This document shows, in pieces, positions 11,461 through 23,270 of a stretch of DNA of 64,000 nucleotides (within the stretch, counting starts at the first letter, position 1; each line of letters opens with the position of its first letter). Position numbers and translations under genes: made by a program. The notes below the pieces were generated by a model. The model did not search any database, was not told where the DNA came from, and was given only the letters and a program-made list of their open reading frames with translations. Source of the DNA: Spirometra erinaceieuropaei (Eukaryota > Platyhelminthes > Cestoda > Diphyllobothriidea > Diphyllobothriidae); NCBI GenBank assembly GCA_902702965.1, contig CACRXP010000146.1, forward strand, positions 1,078,589 through 1,142,588, given 5' to 3'.

Positions 11461-14173
11461 TTATCTACCTTTGCATTTAAAATTCATACTACGTGTGGCA
11501 CTACTCGTTTGTAGAATGGAACAGGCCAGACAGAGACAGTTGTTCCACGGTCGTTATCGATCATCAGGGCGTTATGGGCTTCCGTTTTATATGTGATATG
11601 TGTCCTATGACACAACGTTCGTTGTCGTTAGTAGCAAGCCGGCAGACGAGCAGAATGGAATCGAGTGAGATCCTAACCACAGAAGTGAGAGTCAAATGCT
11701 TACATGCATGTTTATATACGTTACTTCCAATGGCGTATGACATACTTATGACTGCTAATGACTGCTAACTAGCTGTCTGTGTCTGGCCTGTTGCCCTCTT
11801 AGTGAGCTGCTTATGTAACATATATATATATATATATACCAAGGGGGCGGGATGACAGAGAATGCGGGCAGATTGACACAGTACTTTTTCGGGTATATTC
11901 TGACTTCATTAATCCATTCATAAACCTGATCAACAGCTCGGACGAGAAACACAAGCACGAGCTCGTATACGACGCAGGTGGTCCACAGACGGAGTCTAGC
12001 AGATGGGTCATAAGCACTTTATCGAACCGATGCTCATCAGTGCCTCGTCATCTGTCGTTCTCTGTCGCTGTAGATCGTGGCCCAGCTACTAGTCAGGGTT
12101 ATGATTGGCCGAATTAAGGCAAAATAAGTCCGAAAGAACACTGCGTCACCCTACCCGCATTCTCTGTCGTCGCTCCCCCCCCCTCTACTATTATTACATG
12201 GCCGACTTCGGCCTAGTAGTTGGTTGCCGGTTCGTGACCTTTGCCACACATACGGAGCTTGTCTGGTTCGAAAGGCCAAAAAATCGGTATGTACCAATTC
12301 CTGCTTGAATATGTATATGCCTATTTCCGGACCTGTGTATGTTTCCACTTGGAATGTGGAAAACGAATTTGGAAGGGAAAAGAAAAGTTTTTTTAACAAT
12401 TTCTGTCTGGAAGTAAGCTGAGACGCTAAAAATAGTGTCATCCTTTGATAGTGTCGATTAAATGGTCTACAGTTTAGCCTGAACTCGTGAATCACCGGGA
12501 CAAACTTTTGTCGTGATTTCGGATGGAAAAGACGTGCAGGCTGTTGATTGAGTAACTTTCGTGCGGCTGTTCAGACTTCATTAGCGAAATATAACAAATA
12601 ATGCAATATGTTTCGGAGCGTTTTTCGATGCCAACAAGCATTCTGTCATATTTTGCATGAGCGGTGGAAAGCAACCTCACTTTACGTACTCATCTTATCG
12701 AGAGCGATGTATTCCTCGGATGCTGCACCTAATTTCGACGGTTCAATGCTGTGGACAACATTTACAATTGGGTTAAATCTATGCAAATCCGCATGAGTTT
12801 TAATGTTGATTGCCGTATCCAGTTGAATTAACACTGCCCCTAAAGTATCCCAGGTGTTAAATGCGTGTATTCAAATCAGTCACCGTTCCTCCCGACATCG
12901 GAGCTTGGCACATGAAGAGAAAAGGGAGAGGGGGTGCGATGGATGCTGTGTAAGTCCGTCCACGTCATCGGTGCCGCAACAACACTTTGCAACACGCGAT
13001 GGAAGCCCTTGCTTGCTCTAGAATGCTTATTTGCGTGAACCTGATGACTTAAATTCAATCACTCGGGAGATCGTCTTTGGCATGCAGTTTGTAATTCTTA
13101 AGCACAAGGTAAAATTCAGACTGTATTTTAAAAAAAGCAGGTATTGGAAGAGTGCACTTCACTACAGGGGCTTGATGCACGAATTACGTGTTGGGACAGT
13201 TTTGTTCAGAAATATGGGTGTATTTAGGCAAATATCGCGAATAAATGAGGGGGGGGGTTGCCCACTGTCAATGTGAGTACTGTATTCCCGAATGCTATTT
13301 GCAGGGGCGACTGTGGAAGTACTTATTTAAAAGCCCGTATGTCGCCGTGGAGCCATCTTCCCTCTGATCAATGATCTTTTCGGCTTGAAAGCTCAACGAA
13401 AAATCCTGATAATGGTTTTATAAGTTTGAACGCCCGTTGTTTTTTCTACTCCTGCAAAAATAAGCTGAGATGTGGGTAATTCCACCCGAATTTCACGCAC
13501 CCAGCCCCATTAAAGACATGGTATCATACGAGAAAACCATTATGACGGTATGTTTTATGGGTCACGTAGGAAGCCCCGGGACTCAGCGCGACGACGACGT
13601 TCCGTAGCCTGATCTTTGAATTCCCCCTTCTATGAACTACTAACGGGTCCGTGTTCGAGTGCCGCCTTATTCAGGACTGGGGTTTGGTGTGGCCCGGTGG
13701 CGACAGCCAGAAATCGCTAGCCCAACGTTCCCGATTTCTGTCGGTACTGCCTCTTGTAGCTTTATCGGTGGCCACAGTTCCAATGAATAGGGGAGACTGG
13801 GGTGTCCGGTGAAAATTGAGGTATGACACGCCGAAACTGGATTAAAAATCATGTCACAACATCAAGGAAATTATGTTATGAACAAATGCGATCCAGAAAA
13901 TAAAGTTGCTACTGAAGACAGCTTTTGTAATAGGATCCGGTGGACATTTTAGATCGTACCGTTGGGCCCGGTTTTTTATCCTACGTTTTTATTAGGTAGA
14001 TCAAGTGAACTTCAAGGAATAGGTCAAATTATCTCTGAAGCTCTGTGTTCCCTTTGCGAATGAATCGTCGTAAAGGTCCTTCTTGCATAGATGACATTCT
14101 TTCTCAAAGCCAGTGTATGTGACACTGATGTCTGCTATTACTTTCGACAGTCCGTATGGTGAAAAACGCAAGT
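11461..14173. other. unassigned sequence
   Basis: No gene recognised. A (TA)n run lies at 11819-11837. The part near 12210-12310 (ggttgccggttcgtgacctttgcc) resembles 21718-21790 and, more loosely, the inverse of 60230-60330. It is an unclassified dispersed repeat. A G-run is at 13251-13258. Confidence 0.35.
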
Positions 14174-15148
14174 GCAGTAAGTAAGCTGCCTCATGAAATC
14201 TCAACAGAATTTTCGAAATGCGTTGCCGTTTCGAAAAGATTAAGTAAGAAGGCATGTAAAACTAATCATCGTGCGGCATAAGTCTATAATAATTCAGTTA
14301 CCTCAAGAAGCTGGCTTTCGAACAAACGTTTCTACGGCTGTGTCCAAAAACCATACTAAGTAAAAATTACTACTTATGTGGCATGCATTTTTTTCATTGA
14401 TTTTCGATGTCCCCAAGGATTCAATTATATTCCATGGAAAACATGCATAAAAATATGTATTCTTTTGTTCGTTCAATATAAAATTATGTCTTCGTTCAAT
14501 TTTACCCTCGGAGGAAGGATATAATTTGGTTTTATATAACTTTTCCAATTCCCAAATAATTTTGAACACGACCCGCCGTTACACTTGTATTTAGAGCTCC
14601 CAAACTACAAGCCGTATAATTTCCGCGTACGGAAAACCATACATTTCCCTGCAATATTAAGAAGAGACCATATGGGGTACATAAAATGAAGCAGTGGATT
14701 TGAATCACATTGCTAACTTTACAAGCCACATTAGTAAAGGCAGAGACATGATGTTCGAGGAAGGGCCATTTCACAGTATTAATAAGCCTCACAAATAGAA
14801 ACTTATTTAAAACCGAATTATACTCTTCCTTTGAGTCGTTTTTTACTGAATGAGCAAAGGAAAAATGTTTTTATGCATGCTTTCCATGAAACATACTTGA
14901 GTCTTCAAAGACATGGAAAATCAATGAGGAAAATTCATGCCACTTAAGTAGTCATTTGTACGTTGAATAGTTTTGGATGCAGTCGGAACGGAATTTTTTT
15001 CGAAAGCCGGCGTCCTGGGCTAACTGAATTATTACAGAATTATGTTGGACGCTGACGAGTTTTATAACTCTACTTAACTAATCTTTTTGAAACGGAAACG
15101 CATTTCAAAATTTTGGTTGACGTTTCATGAGTTAGCCCACATACTGTA
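14174..15148. mobile_element. palindromic MITE (family A)
   Basis: The left end 'gcagtaagtaagctgcctcatgaaat' pairs with the right end 'tttcatgagttagcccacatactgta'. The inverted arms run to about 14550 and from about 14805. The non-palindromic middle contains TTCCGCGTACGGAA, itself a small hairpin, in the same orientation as the 3145 copy. No transposase frame. The left terminus is more eroded than the right. Confidence 0.75.
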
Positions 15149-15532
15149 TATGAGAAGACGAATGAAGCATTTCGACTTTTACAAAACTGCCCCGACTGAT
15201 GATGATGGTGGTGGCGGTTCCGTTGGTGGTGCTGCTAATGCTCTAGTCCTCGCAAGCGGCGACATCGATCGCGTGCCCCTTAGAATGTGCGCGGTAGCGA
15301 TGGCTTGCGTATGGATTTGTTTGTAGTGATGCCGATTTGCTCTGCATAAACTGCACTCTCTGTCTCCGCCCGTGCCAACCCTCCTGAGATTAAAGAACGA
15401 GGCCAAAACGACCGGAATCGAGTGCAGGTGCAGTGAATGGTATAGATAAACAGCCCGTTTGTGGACGTTCAACACACGATATGTTTCCAACGATATGTAC
15501 CCAGAATCCGTAGCGCAGTATTGGATCTCTTA
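15149..15532. other. unassigned sequence between two MITEs
   Basis: A GC-richer stretch (15190-15330) encodes a short Gly/Ala-rich open frame on the + strand. It has no recognisable domain, and I could not link it to the receptor gene downstream by splice sites. Confidence 0.3.
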
Positions 15533-15915
15533 TACAGTAGGTGGGCTAAATAATGAAATGTCAAATTGTCGAAATGCGTTCTCGTTTCGAAAAGATTAAT
15601 TAAGTAGGGTTGACAACTAATCATCATGCAGCATAATTCTATAATGATCCGGTTATCGCAGGGTGCCGGCTTTCGAACGAACGTATTTCCGACCGTATGC
15701 AAGAACCATACTCTCTCAAAAATGACTACATAGGTAGCATAGAATTTTCTCATTGATTGTAAGGCTCTCAAAAGTTCAATTATATTTCGCGGAAAGCATG
15801 GATAAAATGTTCATTTTATTACTTATTCGGTAGAAAGTCACGTCTTTTTCCAATTTTATACGCAAAAGACGAGTATTATTTCCCATTCATTTCATGAATT
15901 AGCCCACTTACTGTA
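15533..15915. mobile_element. family A MITE, internally deleted copy
   Basis: It begins TACAGTAGGTGGGCTAA and ends TTAGCCCACTTACTGTA, so both termini are kept. It is only about 380 bp long because the middle and most of the right arm are missing. Such deletion derivatives are typical of non-autonomous elements. Confidence 0.75.
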
Positions 15916-16562
15916 CGTGAGAGTGCCTTAGGAGTCGCATTTAGAAGAACTCATTCCAGGTTGCCTTTTCGTCATCTAATCACTTCAACGTACTACCATG
16001 TGGACCGCGTTTTCCCTACAGTTGACAACCTCCTCGGTCATTATCCCTGGGGCGTCAGGTTAACACAAAAATGTCTCACGTGTACCGATTAGAATGCCGA
16101 ATTACTCATTGTATCCATTTTCGAAGACACAGCATGCCAGGATTTCGAAAAAGCAGTTTTTGGGGGCGTATGCAAAAATGTCAAAACTGTATATACCTCC
16201 GTCAGCCAGTTGAGTAAGTTTTATTTCAGAAGCAAATAATGCATACTCATGCAAGAAATTTAAAAATGATCTCTGCGTACATGATGTGTTTGTAAAGTCG
16301 CTTCTGGACACCCGGGGCGCCCATGTTTCAACGAGAGTGCCTTTGTCAGGAAACATGACAAACTGTCGACAGCTTAACACTAAGCTGTTATTTTCCCTCA
16401 AAATAAAACGTCAGTGTTCTCCTGCATGTGGGGTTCATTTGCATTGCCGGAAATTCAGTCGATTGGATAGTAAATGGCCTTATTTAGATTCTTAACGGAA
16501 AGGGTAAAATTTGTCATGCGGTTGTTTTTCCAGAGTTTGACAGCCCAAAAAGTACGTAGGCA
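15916..16562. other. unassigned sequence
   Basis: No gene recognised up to the assembly gap at 16563. Confidence 0.35.
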
Positions 16563-16660
16563 NNNNNNNNNNNNNNNNNNNNNNNNNNNNNNNNNNNNNN
16601 NNNNNNNNNNNNNNNNNNNNNNNNNNNNNNNNNNNNNNNNNNNNNNNNNNNNNNNNNNNN
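16563..16660. other. assembly gap (98 N)
   Basis: A run of N. It directly abuts the left arm of an inverted repeat, so the unresolved sequence may itself be part of a hairpin. Confidence 0.95.
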
Positions 16661-16829
16661 TCGTCGGGCCAGTACAGTTATATGGGTACGGAGTAGAAGT
16701 AAAACATGTCAGCGATAAGAGAAATCGATAAAAGTTCTCCTCAAAATACAGGCGGGGTTTGGAAATGTGTCTTATCGCTGACATGCTTTACTTCTACCCC
16801 GTTCCCCTATAATTGTACCCGCCCGACAA
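16661..16829. mobile_element. hairpin element next to gap
   Basis: The left arm 16661-16720 (cgtcgggccagtac...cagcgataaga) is the inverse complement of 16769-16829 (tcttatcgctgaca...cgcccgacaag) with a few mismatches. The central loop is about 48 bp. The ends read TTGTCGGGC inward. It looks like a foldback or MITE-type element, but with a gap on one side I cannot define a target duplication. Confidence 0.55.
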
Positions 16830-19004
16830 GAATTTATCGAAAGCTACGTATGCTCGCCACCTTGTCTTCTGGCTAAATGCTTATTTGTCAGCCAGCAGTT
16901 TTCTTCTTAATTAGTGGTAATGGAAAATAACGCGTCCTGTCTATCTCATTTTCTCTTTTTCCCACAAAGACGGCGGGATATTGGATGGCCCTGATGGTAT
17001 TTTCGCGAATGCACACAATCTAAAGGGCAAATGTGGACCATATATATTCAATTAAATTTTCGTTATTTTAAAGACAAGGTGACTCGGATGAGAGTCGGCC
17101 AGTCCGTCGATTTTTAACCTGACGTGTCCTTGGCGTGCAAATGAAGTCGCCGTTAGCGTGAGGATTGGACGAACGAAAATTATTTTTTCATTAAACGCAA
17201 AATAAACTCTTATCTTCAATGGGTTGGAGAAGTTTAGGACCCGAACGAGCAAACAAACAGTCATTATCGTTTGTCCAATAATTTTTTCTCCTTTTGGGTA
17301 TCCGCTAAGTTTAGTTTCCGCTACCTGCCTGATTTCGAGGTTGTCAGATGCAACAAGGTTGGAAGACCACTTCCCATAGTCCAAACGTAACAGGAAACGT
17401 GCTGTTGTGTATGATATAACCCATTGCTGCCCAATGCTTACTCGCCTAGCCTATTCCGAAAACTTTCCTTTTCCCACGCCCGATACGTCTATAAATTATT
17501 TTTCTAATTAATATTTTTGAAAATTTTAACTGGAATCTGTGTTGCCTTTTTTCCTGCGGTCTCCTATCCTAATAGCTATTCCAGACTAAATTGCTCATTA
17601 TGCGTGTTTTTGTATGGGAAGAGAGTAAGCTAAACTCGAAAGTTATCAAACAGAACTTGTCGCACTTGAAAAATCGCTTTTTTTCCCACTACGTTAATCG
17701 CATTATGCAAGGATTAAGAAAACAGAATATTTTTAGAAAATCAGACGTTTTCTCGATTTTCAAAAGTCAAGTTTGCAAACCTGTGTGAATCCACGCCTAA
17801 AAGCGCAGCAATAACGTCTACTGACAATACTTTGTTTTACGTTCAACTATTTTTCCGTCCTTAGCGAATAGTGAATAACTTTTCGCGGAAACGTCCTCCA
17901 CAAAGTGACCATGTTAACTTTAAGCATACGTAACAATATTTTCTGTGCGGTCCAGTTTGCGTTAATGCGTAGTTTAGAAACGGAACTAGCAGAAAACTAA
18001 CAGTTGTATCAATACCTTTGTATTTATTTGGCCACACTCGCACGTATCTACAGTCGTAAAACAAAATCCTAAAGCAAGCAAATATAGCGAAAAAGCCCCC
18101 AATGGAAAGAGAAAATTGAGTTCTTTCATATGCAGAAGAAAAGTTGTAACTAATATTCGGGAAGTTAAAAATCCGATCAAACGTCCCAATTTTTGCCCTG
18201 ACCTTGAAAAAAAGTAAATTACACAGACTTCCGCAGTGTAATACCCAAATAAGACGGCATTCGAAATTTTTTAATAAGATTTTTACTAGGTTGCCGCCTG
18301 CAAAGTCAGGATTGCAATGATGGACAATCATTACTAATTTCACTAGCTCGTGTGTATTATTCAAAAGTTCACAGACTGTCCAGCAAAAGGTAGTAGTCAG
18401 ATGCCAATTAGAAGTCAGTATCCAGGTCGTAAGAAGTAGTATCCTCCCCAACGCGAGTTAAGTATACCAGTTTCGAACAAAAACCCTACTGATGGAAGCT
18501 GGAATTATCATTCATTGTGTGCTTATAGTCCTCGTACATGGCAGCAGATGGGACGGAGATATTTTTCATTCGACACGAATATGTGAATTCCAGGAAGAAG
18601 GAGAAAATTGATCGAGCACCGGGATAGTTTTATTTATTTGGAACTCGTGCAGGAGTCCATCACCAGGGATGAGAACAGTAACCGAAGAAGTGACGGTTAT
18701 AGGGGGGTGTTGGTTAATCAGCGGTCAGCCACTCAGATACTGCCGCTTTTAGCCGAAGAAAATTAACTTGGCACAGACCTCCGAAGGCAGTGGCCAGACT
18801 GTAAAATTGAATATGTTCAAGATCCTGGAGAAAGTAACTTTCATTAAAATATTTTTAACGGCGGCAGGGCAGGCTCCGAAGACAACTGCTCCGTTTGGGT
18901 CGCATTTCCCCAACGAAGAGCCTTTTGTTAAATCCAGTTCGCCAGTTTAGACACTGTGCCAACTGGTTCTTCTGTGAAGTCGGACTCGAGGTGATACCTC
19001 CCTC
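16830..19004. other. unassigned sequence, with a 196-codon open frame
   Basis: No gene recognised. The longest unexplained open frame is on the minus strand at 17861-18451. It is rich in Phe, Leu, Ile and Tyr and could suggest membrane segments, but there is no family motif, and AT-rich DNA produces such frames by chance. A start codon context or splice site cannot be assigned. Confidence 0.3.
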
Positions 19005-19171
19005 TGTATGGTATTATCGACAAAGGCAAGAGAGACTGGAATGGAGATTTCTGGCTCATTAGCCGTCGTCAGCCTGTCATACCCAACCCCGAAGTGTGCA
19101 ACACCCGAGGCTCGAACTCGCGACCTGTTAGTTAGAAGTCCACGCCTCTAACCACTGGGCCACGAGCCCGT
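19005..19171 (-). mobile_element. tRNA-derived SINE, inverted copy
   Basis: On the minus strand box A reads TGGCCCAGTGG (19152-19162) and box B GAGTTCGAGCC (19109-19119). The tRNA-like head is preceded by CAACGGGCTCG, equivalent to the start of the 11300 copy. The body (ggttgggtatgacaggctgac) and tail (tctcttgcctttgtcg) also match. The copy lies in the presumed intron just upstream of the first receptor exon found. Confidence 0.75.
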
Positions 19172-19194
19172 TGTCCTGTGGGTTTCGATCGGGA

Positions 19195-19335
19195 ATCTAC
19201 AATGGTTGTGGGAGCTCACCGATCGTTCTTACGGACCTCACTCTTTCCGTTGTGTCTTATGGGCTCTTTCTCGAGCCCAACCAGCAGCCGCACAGCGGCG
19301 CATGATATAGGCAGTATGGTATTACCTCCCCTTGT
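19195..19335. repeat. dispersed repeat shared with 31910-32030
   Basis: The stretch containing 'ctcactctttccgttgtg' and 'catgatataggcagtatgg' recurs at 31915-32015 with few changes, and there it adjoins a SINE tail. It is intronic here. The open frame that runs through it into the exon below is therefore not all coding. Confidence 0.6.
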
Positions 19336-19414
19336 CATAAAAACGTCCACTTTTGCTATCGAAATAGTCTGCAGTCAACACTGCTTCTTCTTCTTCTTCA
19401 TCCACATTCAACAG

Positions 19415-19797
19415 GTATGTCGCGCGACCCTGCGTCTGACTGCCAGCTGGCCCGTGATTGATACGCGTATCGCGGAGAGCAGTGCGGTCCTGGGTGAGGA
19501 GGTGCTGCTGGATCCCAGCCGTGTCTGGCATCCCGAAGTGAGCGTGCCGGGGGCGCGCAGGTTGGAGCATCTGTCGCGACGTCTGGAATTGCAGTCCCTC
19601 CTGGCCCTTCATCGTCCCACCCCAAAGTCGAGACCACAACAACAACAACAGCAGCAGCAGCAACAGCTATCAGCTGATCTGACCGGTGACTACGCCTCAG
19701 ACGATCCCCTGGCCGGCGATGACAGTGGTCCTGTCAAGAAGGGACCCTCCGGTCGTCGACGTGAGATTCAGGCTCCTCTCTTCAGTCTTTCTGAGAG
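19415..19797 (+). CDS. Cys-loop receptor subunit, exon with ligand-binding domain loops D and A
   Basis: This exon encodes part of the extracellular ligand-binding domain of a pentameric (Cys-loop) ligand-gated ion channel, a plasma-membrane receptor. A pyrimidine-rich tract ending ACAG precedes it at 19414, and a GTGAGA donor follows at 19798. It begins in phase 0 and ends after two bases of a codon. At exon residues 5-20, TLRLTASWPVIDTRIA fits the family's LRQxWxDxRL strand, with two extra residues between W and D. At 31-46, LLDPSRVWHPEVSVPG fits the LDPSxxWxPDxxFxN segment, with Glu for the usual Asp. The second half is unusual: a low-complexity insert with ten consecutive Gln (about 19637-19666) followed by an acidic and then a basic stretch. 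The upstream exon(s) with signal peptide and first helix were not found. Family assignment is firm with the later exons; ligand is unknown. Confidence 0.75.
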
Positions 19798-21136
19798 GTG
19801 AGATCCAGATCCTATGCCCCCCCCGGGTTGGCAATAAAACGGCTGAAAGGAAGTAGACGGGATGGCCGAAACGAGGGTTTTACAAAACTAAAACTTTGAG
19901 CTCATACTCGATCATATCATCGGTTTTCACAGAATGTAGCTACTATGCTCAGATTTTAAGAGATGGGCTATACGGAAATTTACTGTGTCTTAAGTTTTAA
20001 AACTCATCACACTGACGCAGCTCATCAAAAATTTCAATGAAATATCCCAAAGGCTATTTCCAGGTAATTGCGTTCAGACCGATATACGAACTCATAACAC
20101 CCGATGCATGGAGTGAATGTCATTTTCGCCTGCCTGCATTGTAACAAATGGCTCTCTTCATCACGGCAGATTTCGCATATTCTGGTGAGTAGGAATTGAA
20201 ACAATATACAGTAGATGTGCTGACTCATAAAATGTCAACCAAAATTTCGAAATGCGTTCTCGTTTCGAAAAGATAAATTAAGTAGTGTTGTCAAACTAAA
20301 CATGATGCAACACAAATCTATAATAATCCAGTTACCCCAGGGTGTCGGCTTTCGAAAGAACTTATTTTCGGCTGCCTGCAAGATCTACACTCTGCAAAAA
20401 ATGACTGCTTAACTAGTATGCAATTTTCTCAATGATTTTCGATGCCCTTGAAAATTCACATATATTTCATGGAAAACATGCATAAACATATTCATTCTTT
20501 TACTTAATCGGTAGAAAATTACGCGTTCTTCCAATTTCATACTCAAAAGAAGAGTATAATTCGGTTTTAAAAAAGTTTATAATTGTGAGATTTTTTAATA
20601 CCGTTAAATGTCCGTTCATGAAACGTCATGCATCTGCATTTACGAATGCGGCTTATAAAGTTAACAATATTGCTCAAATCCACTGCTTAATTTTATGAAC
20701 CTCATATGGTCTCCTCTTAACACCGCAGAGAAATGCATGGTTTTCCGTACACGGAAAATATACAGCTTGGAGTTTTGAAACCCTGAATGCAAGTGTAACA
20801 GCAGGTCGGGTTCAAAGTTATTCGGGAAGTATAAACGTTTTTCAAACCGAATTTTACTCCTCTATGGGTATGAAATTGGAAGAAGACATGATTTTCTACC
20901 TAATAAGTAAAAGAATGAATATTTTTATGCATGTTTTCCATGAAATCTAGTTGAATTTTCAAGGGCATCGAAAATCAATGAGAAAATTGCATACTATTTA
21001 AGTAGTCATTTTTGCAGAGTATCGATCTTGCATGCAGCCGCAAATAAGTTCTTTCGAAAGCCGACACCCTGAGGTAACTGTATCATTATAGATTTATGCT
21101 GCATCATGATTAGTTTTACAACACTACTTAATTTCA

Positions 21137-21306
21137 GCGAATATTCCCATGTTGCAATTGAAAAGTCAAATTGGCGAACACGTGTTTTCAGTAACTCTTC
21201 ATCAGGCCAAAACGGTTACAATGAAGTTTAAGTTATGCGAATTACATGACTTATAAATGATTCGGCGACAATTAACATCGATCGTTCCCACGCCACTCGC
21301 ATCGAA
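21137..21306 (-). mobile_element. Penelope-like 3' end fragment inserted in MITE
   Basis: On the minus strand this matches the sequence following the Penelope-like coding remnant at 48 kb (47960-48130) and the + strand copy at 35085-35290. It contains the shared 'ggcctgatgaagagttact' phrase, a hammerhead-like core. Because it splits a family A element, it arrived later than that element. Confidence 0.6.
21171..21210 (-). ncRNA. hammerhead-ribozyme-like motif HH2
   Basis: In minus-strand order the motif is TTGGC (stem I), CTGATGA (core), AG-AGTTA-CT (short stem II), GAAA (core), ACACGTGT (self-complementary stem III), TC (cleavage-site dinucleotide), GCCAA (stem I). Stem I is perfect and the core is canonical. 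Stem III has no loop, so it could form only between two copies or in a tandem transcript. Stem II is only two pairs. The assignment is inference from structure; cleavage is untested. Confidence 0.45.
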
Positions 21307-21364
21307 ACGAGCACGCATCTCGAAATTTTGGTTGACATTTCATGAGTTAGCACATCTACTGTAC

Positions 21365-22335
21365 AGTGAGGCGGAAATCAACTTGCAAACAGGGGTCAGA
21401 GGATTTTGTAGTTCGTTCGGACGATCGAGCTGTGCTTTCGCACGAGACTCCAGGGAGCATACAAACGCGTAACATACCTTCGACGGATTTTTATGACAAT
21501 TCAACCACCACATTCAACTTTATGCGAATTAGACCTGACTTGATGGGGACGGACGGAATGGAAGACAGAGATGAAACTGACGAGGCGGGTGTACAGCGCG
21601 TACTTCCTTTGCTGGATGAAGGCAAACGAGCCCTAAACAGTTCCGTATCAATCTATCTCCCAGACTCGGTCGTCTCCCCTCTGCTACCACAGCTTGACCG
21701 ACTTCAGCCAGGAAGGTGTTTACCTGTTCGTGACTCCTGTCACCCATAGGAGGCTTATTTGCTTCGAGAAGCCAATGGATCGGTGTGCACCCATTACTGA
21801 GAGAATATATATACCAAGTTAATAGCTTCAGAGATTATTAGCTGGACCTGGAGTTCGCATACAAGAGACTGCATAGAAAAAACTGGTAGGCCCACTAGAT
21901 AGCCAAATCCCTCGCAGCTGCCTTATGCAGCAGTAGAAACACCGACGAAACATGCCTGAGCATCTGACTGATACCTATGTCGGGAGTACAATATAAACAT
22001 CTGGCATATATGCATGCATAACCCCGTGAGAGTTGTTTTTACTGATCTGTCCAGACTTTTAAATCGAATACGGGTGTGTCAGTGTGCCTTTGAAGTCCGG
22101 TGTTGAGTATGTGGCGTCTCAGACGCGTACAAATCTCCCATCCCTGGCGCCAGGCTAGGAACTCCATGCTCATGAGATCCCTAGGGCCACTTATCTGCCA
22201 GAGACAAGGAGGAGCCTATAAGCATCTGAGGCGGGTGCCACAAGCCCTCGCCGACAGTTGCACAGTGGCTGGCGTCACCCCGGATCTCAATAAAGAGGCG
22301 TTGATTCCCTGGCCAGCTTAGTCCGGGTAGCAGTC
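21365..22335. other. intron sequence, unassigned
   Basis: This lies within the intron between receptor exons at 19415 and 23271. The part 21715-21800 resembles 12215-12300. The stretch 22100-22320 is GC-richer and ends in AATAAAG, which could be an LTR remnant, but no pair of termini is visible. No coding exon was recognised. Confidence 0.35.
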
Positions 22336-22440
22336 AGAGGCCTGCTAACAACCGGGTTTGGGTATGGCTGACTGATGATGGAGAATAAGCTTGAAATTAC
22401 CACTCCATTATCATTTTTTCGTCGTCTGTAATACTTCTCA
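22336..22440 (+). mobile_element. SINE body fragment
   Basis: 'gtttgggtatggctgactgatgatgg' followed by 'aaattaccactccatt' matches the body of the tRNA-derived SINE at 11380-11440. The tRNA-like head is missing or degraded. Confidence 0.45.
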
Positions 22441-23270
22441 GTTTTACGGCTTACAAACGGACGTTTTCTAGGAGTGGCGAGGACAGCCATTAGGGACCTA
22501 TTTTCTCTAGTGATTCCAGGCGGGAAAATCGTTCGTCGTCTTGTTTGCTCATAATTCACTTATTGACAATTCTTGGCGCGTTTAGGGCTGAATAAGAAAT
22601 CTGTTTCGGGAACCCGCTTAGAACACTTTTATCTCTCATGGAGATTGTAGATTAGTCTTCACCGATGGTCCCTTATGTGGCGCTGATGGAATATAATTCT
22701 GGAATAATGAAGTACACAACCTCTTATGACCGGCTACTATCAGCCCCCTTCCTTGCAAACAGTGACGAAACTTCGGGAGTCTTTGGTGGGACTTTCATTT
22801 TCACTATTCCGGCCCCTATACTTTCCGCAACTTACATTTGAATGAATGACCGGCAAGAGGGGGGGGGGTCAGGGAACTATCAATTACTGAATCTTCTTGA
22901 ACTAAAGAAATATCACACATTCACAAAAAGTCTTTTTTATACAATCAATCTGAATGGATCTACGGGCAATTTTGCACTCATAGATGCAAAATATGCCCTG
23001 CTAAAGATCATTTTCTGACCGGAAGTCCGTTCAAAAGAATCCTAAAATGCGCTTTGTACGAGAGACCGTGCTAAAATACAACCAGCCAGCTAGATGTGCT
23101 TTCCAGAGCTCCCAGAAACACATAATCTAACTTATTTGGACTTAATTAGGCATCTCGGACTTTCCACCTTTAAAAAGAAGATTCTCTTTGCACTTACTGG
23201 AGATGTGCAGGTTAGAAGTTGGGTAACCCATCTTTTAATCTCCCCCCTCAACGCCTTTTTTTCTTTTAAG

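Larger units (their letters stand above)
20207..21364. mobile_element. family A MITE interrupted by a nested insertion
   Basis: The left end TACAGTAGATGTGCTGACTC and the right end GAGTTAGCACATCTACTGTA are inverse complements. The middle reads in the opposite orientation to the 3145 copy. The right arm breaks near 21136 and resumes near 21307, where 'ctcgaaattttggttgacattt' continues the arm. The intervening ~170 bp is a piece of Penelope-like 3' sequence. The whole lies in the intron between receptor exons 19415 and 23271. Confidence 0.75.

Noticed and set aside
15187..15326. Candidate N-terminal receptor exon (Gly/Ala-rich frame)
   Set aside because: No alignment to the first helix or strands of the family and no phase-0 donor in a suitable place.
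19178..19414. Upstream part of the open frame leading into the first receptor exon
   Set aside because: It overlaps a dispersed repeat shared with 31.9 kb and lies before a good splice acceptor, so it is intron.
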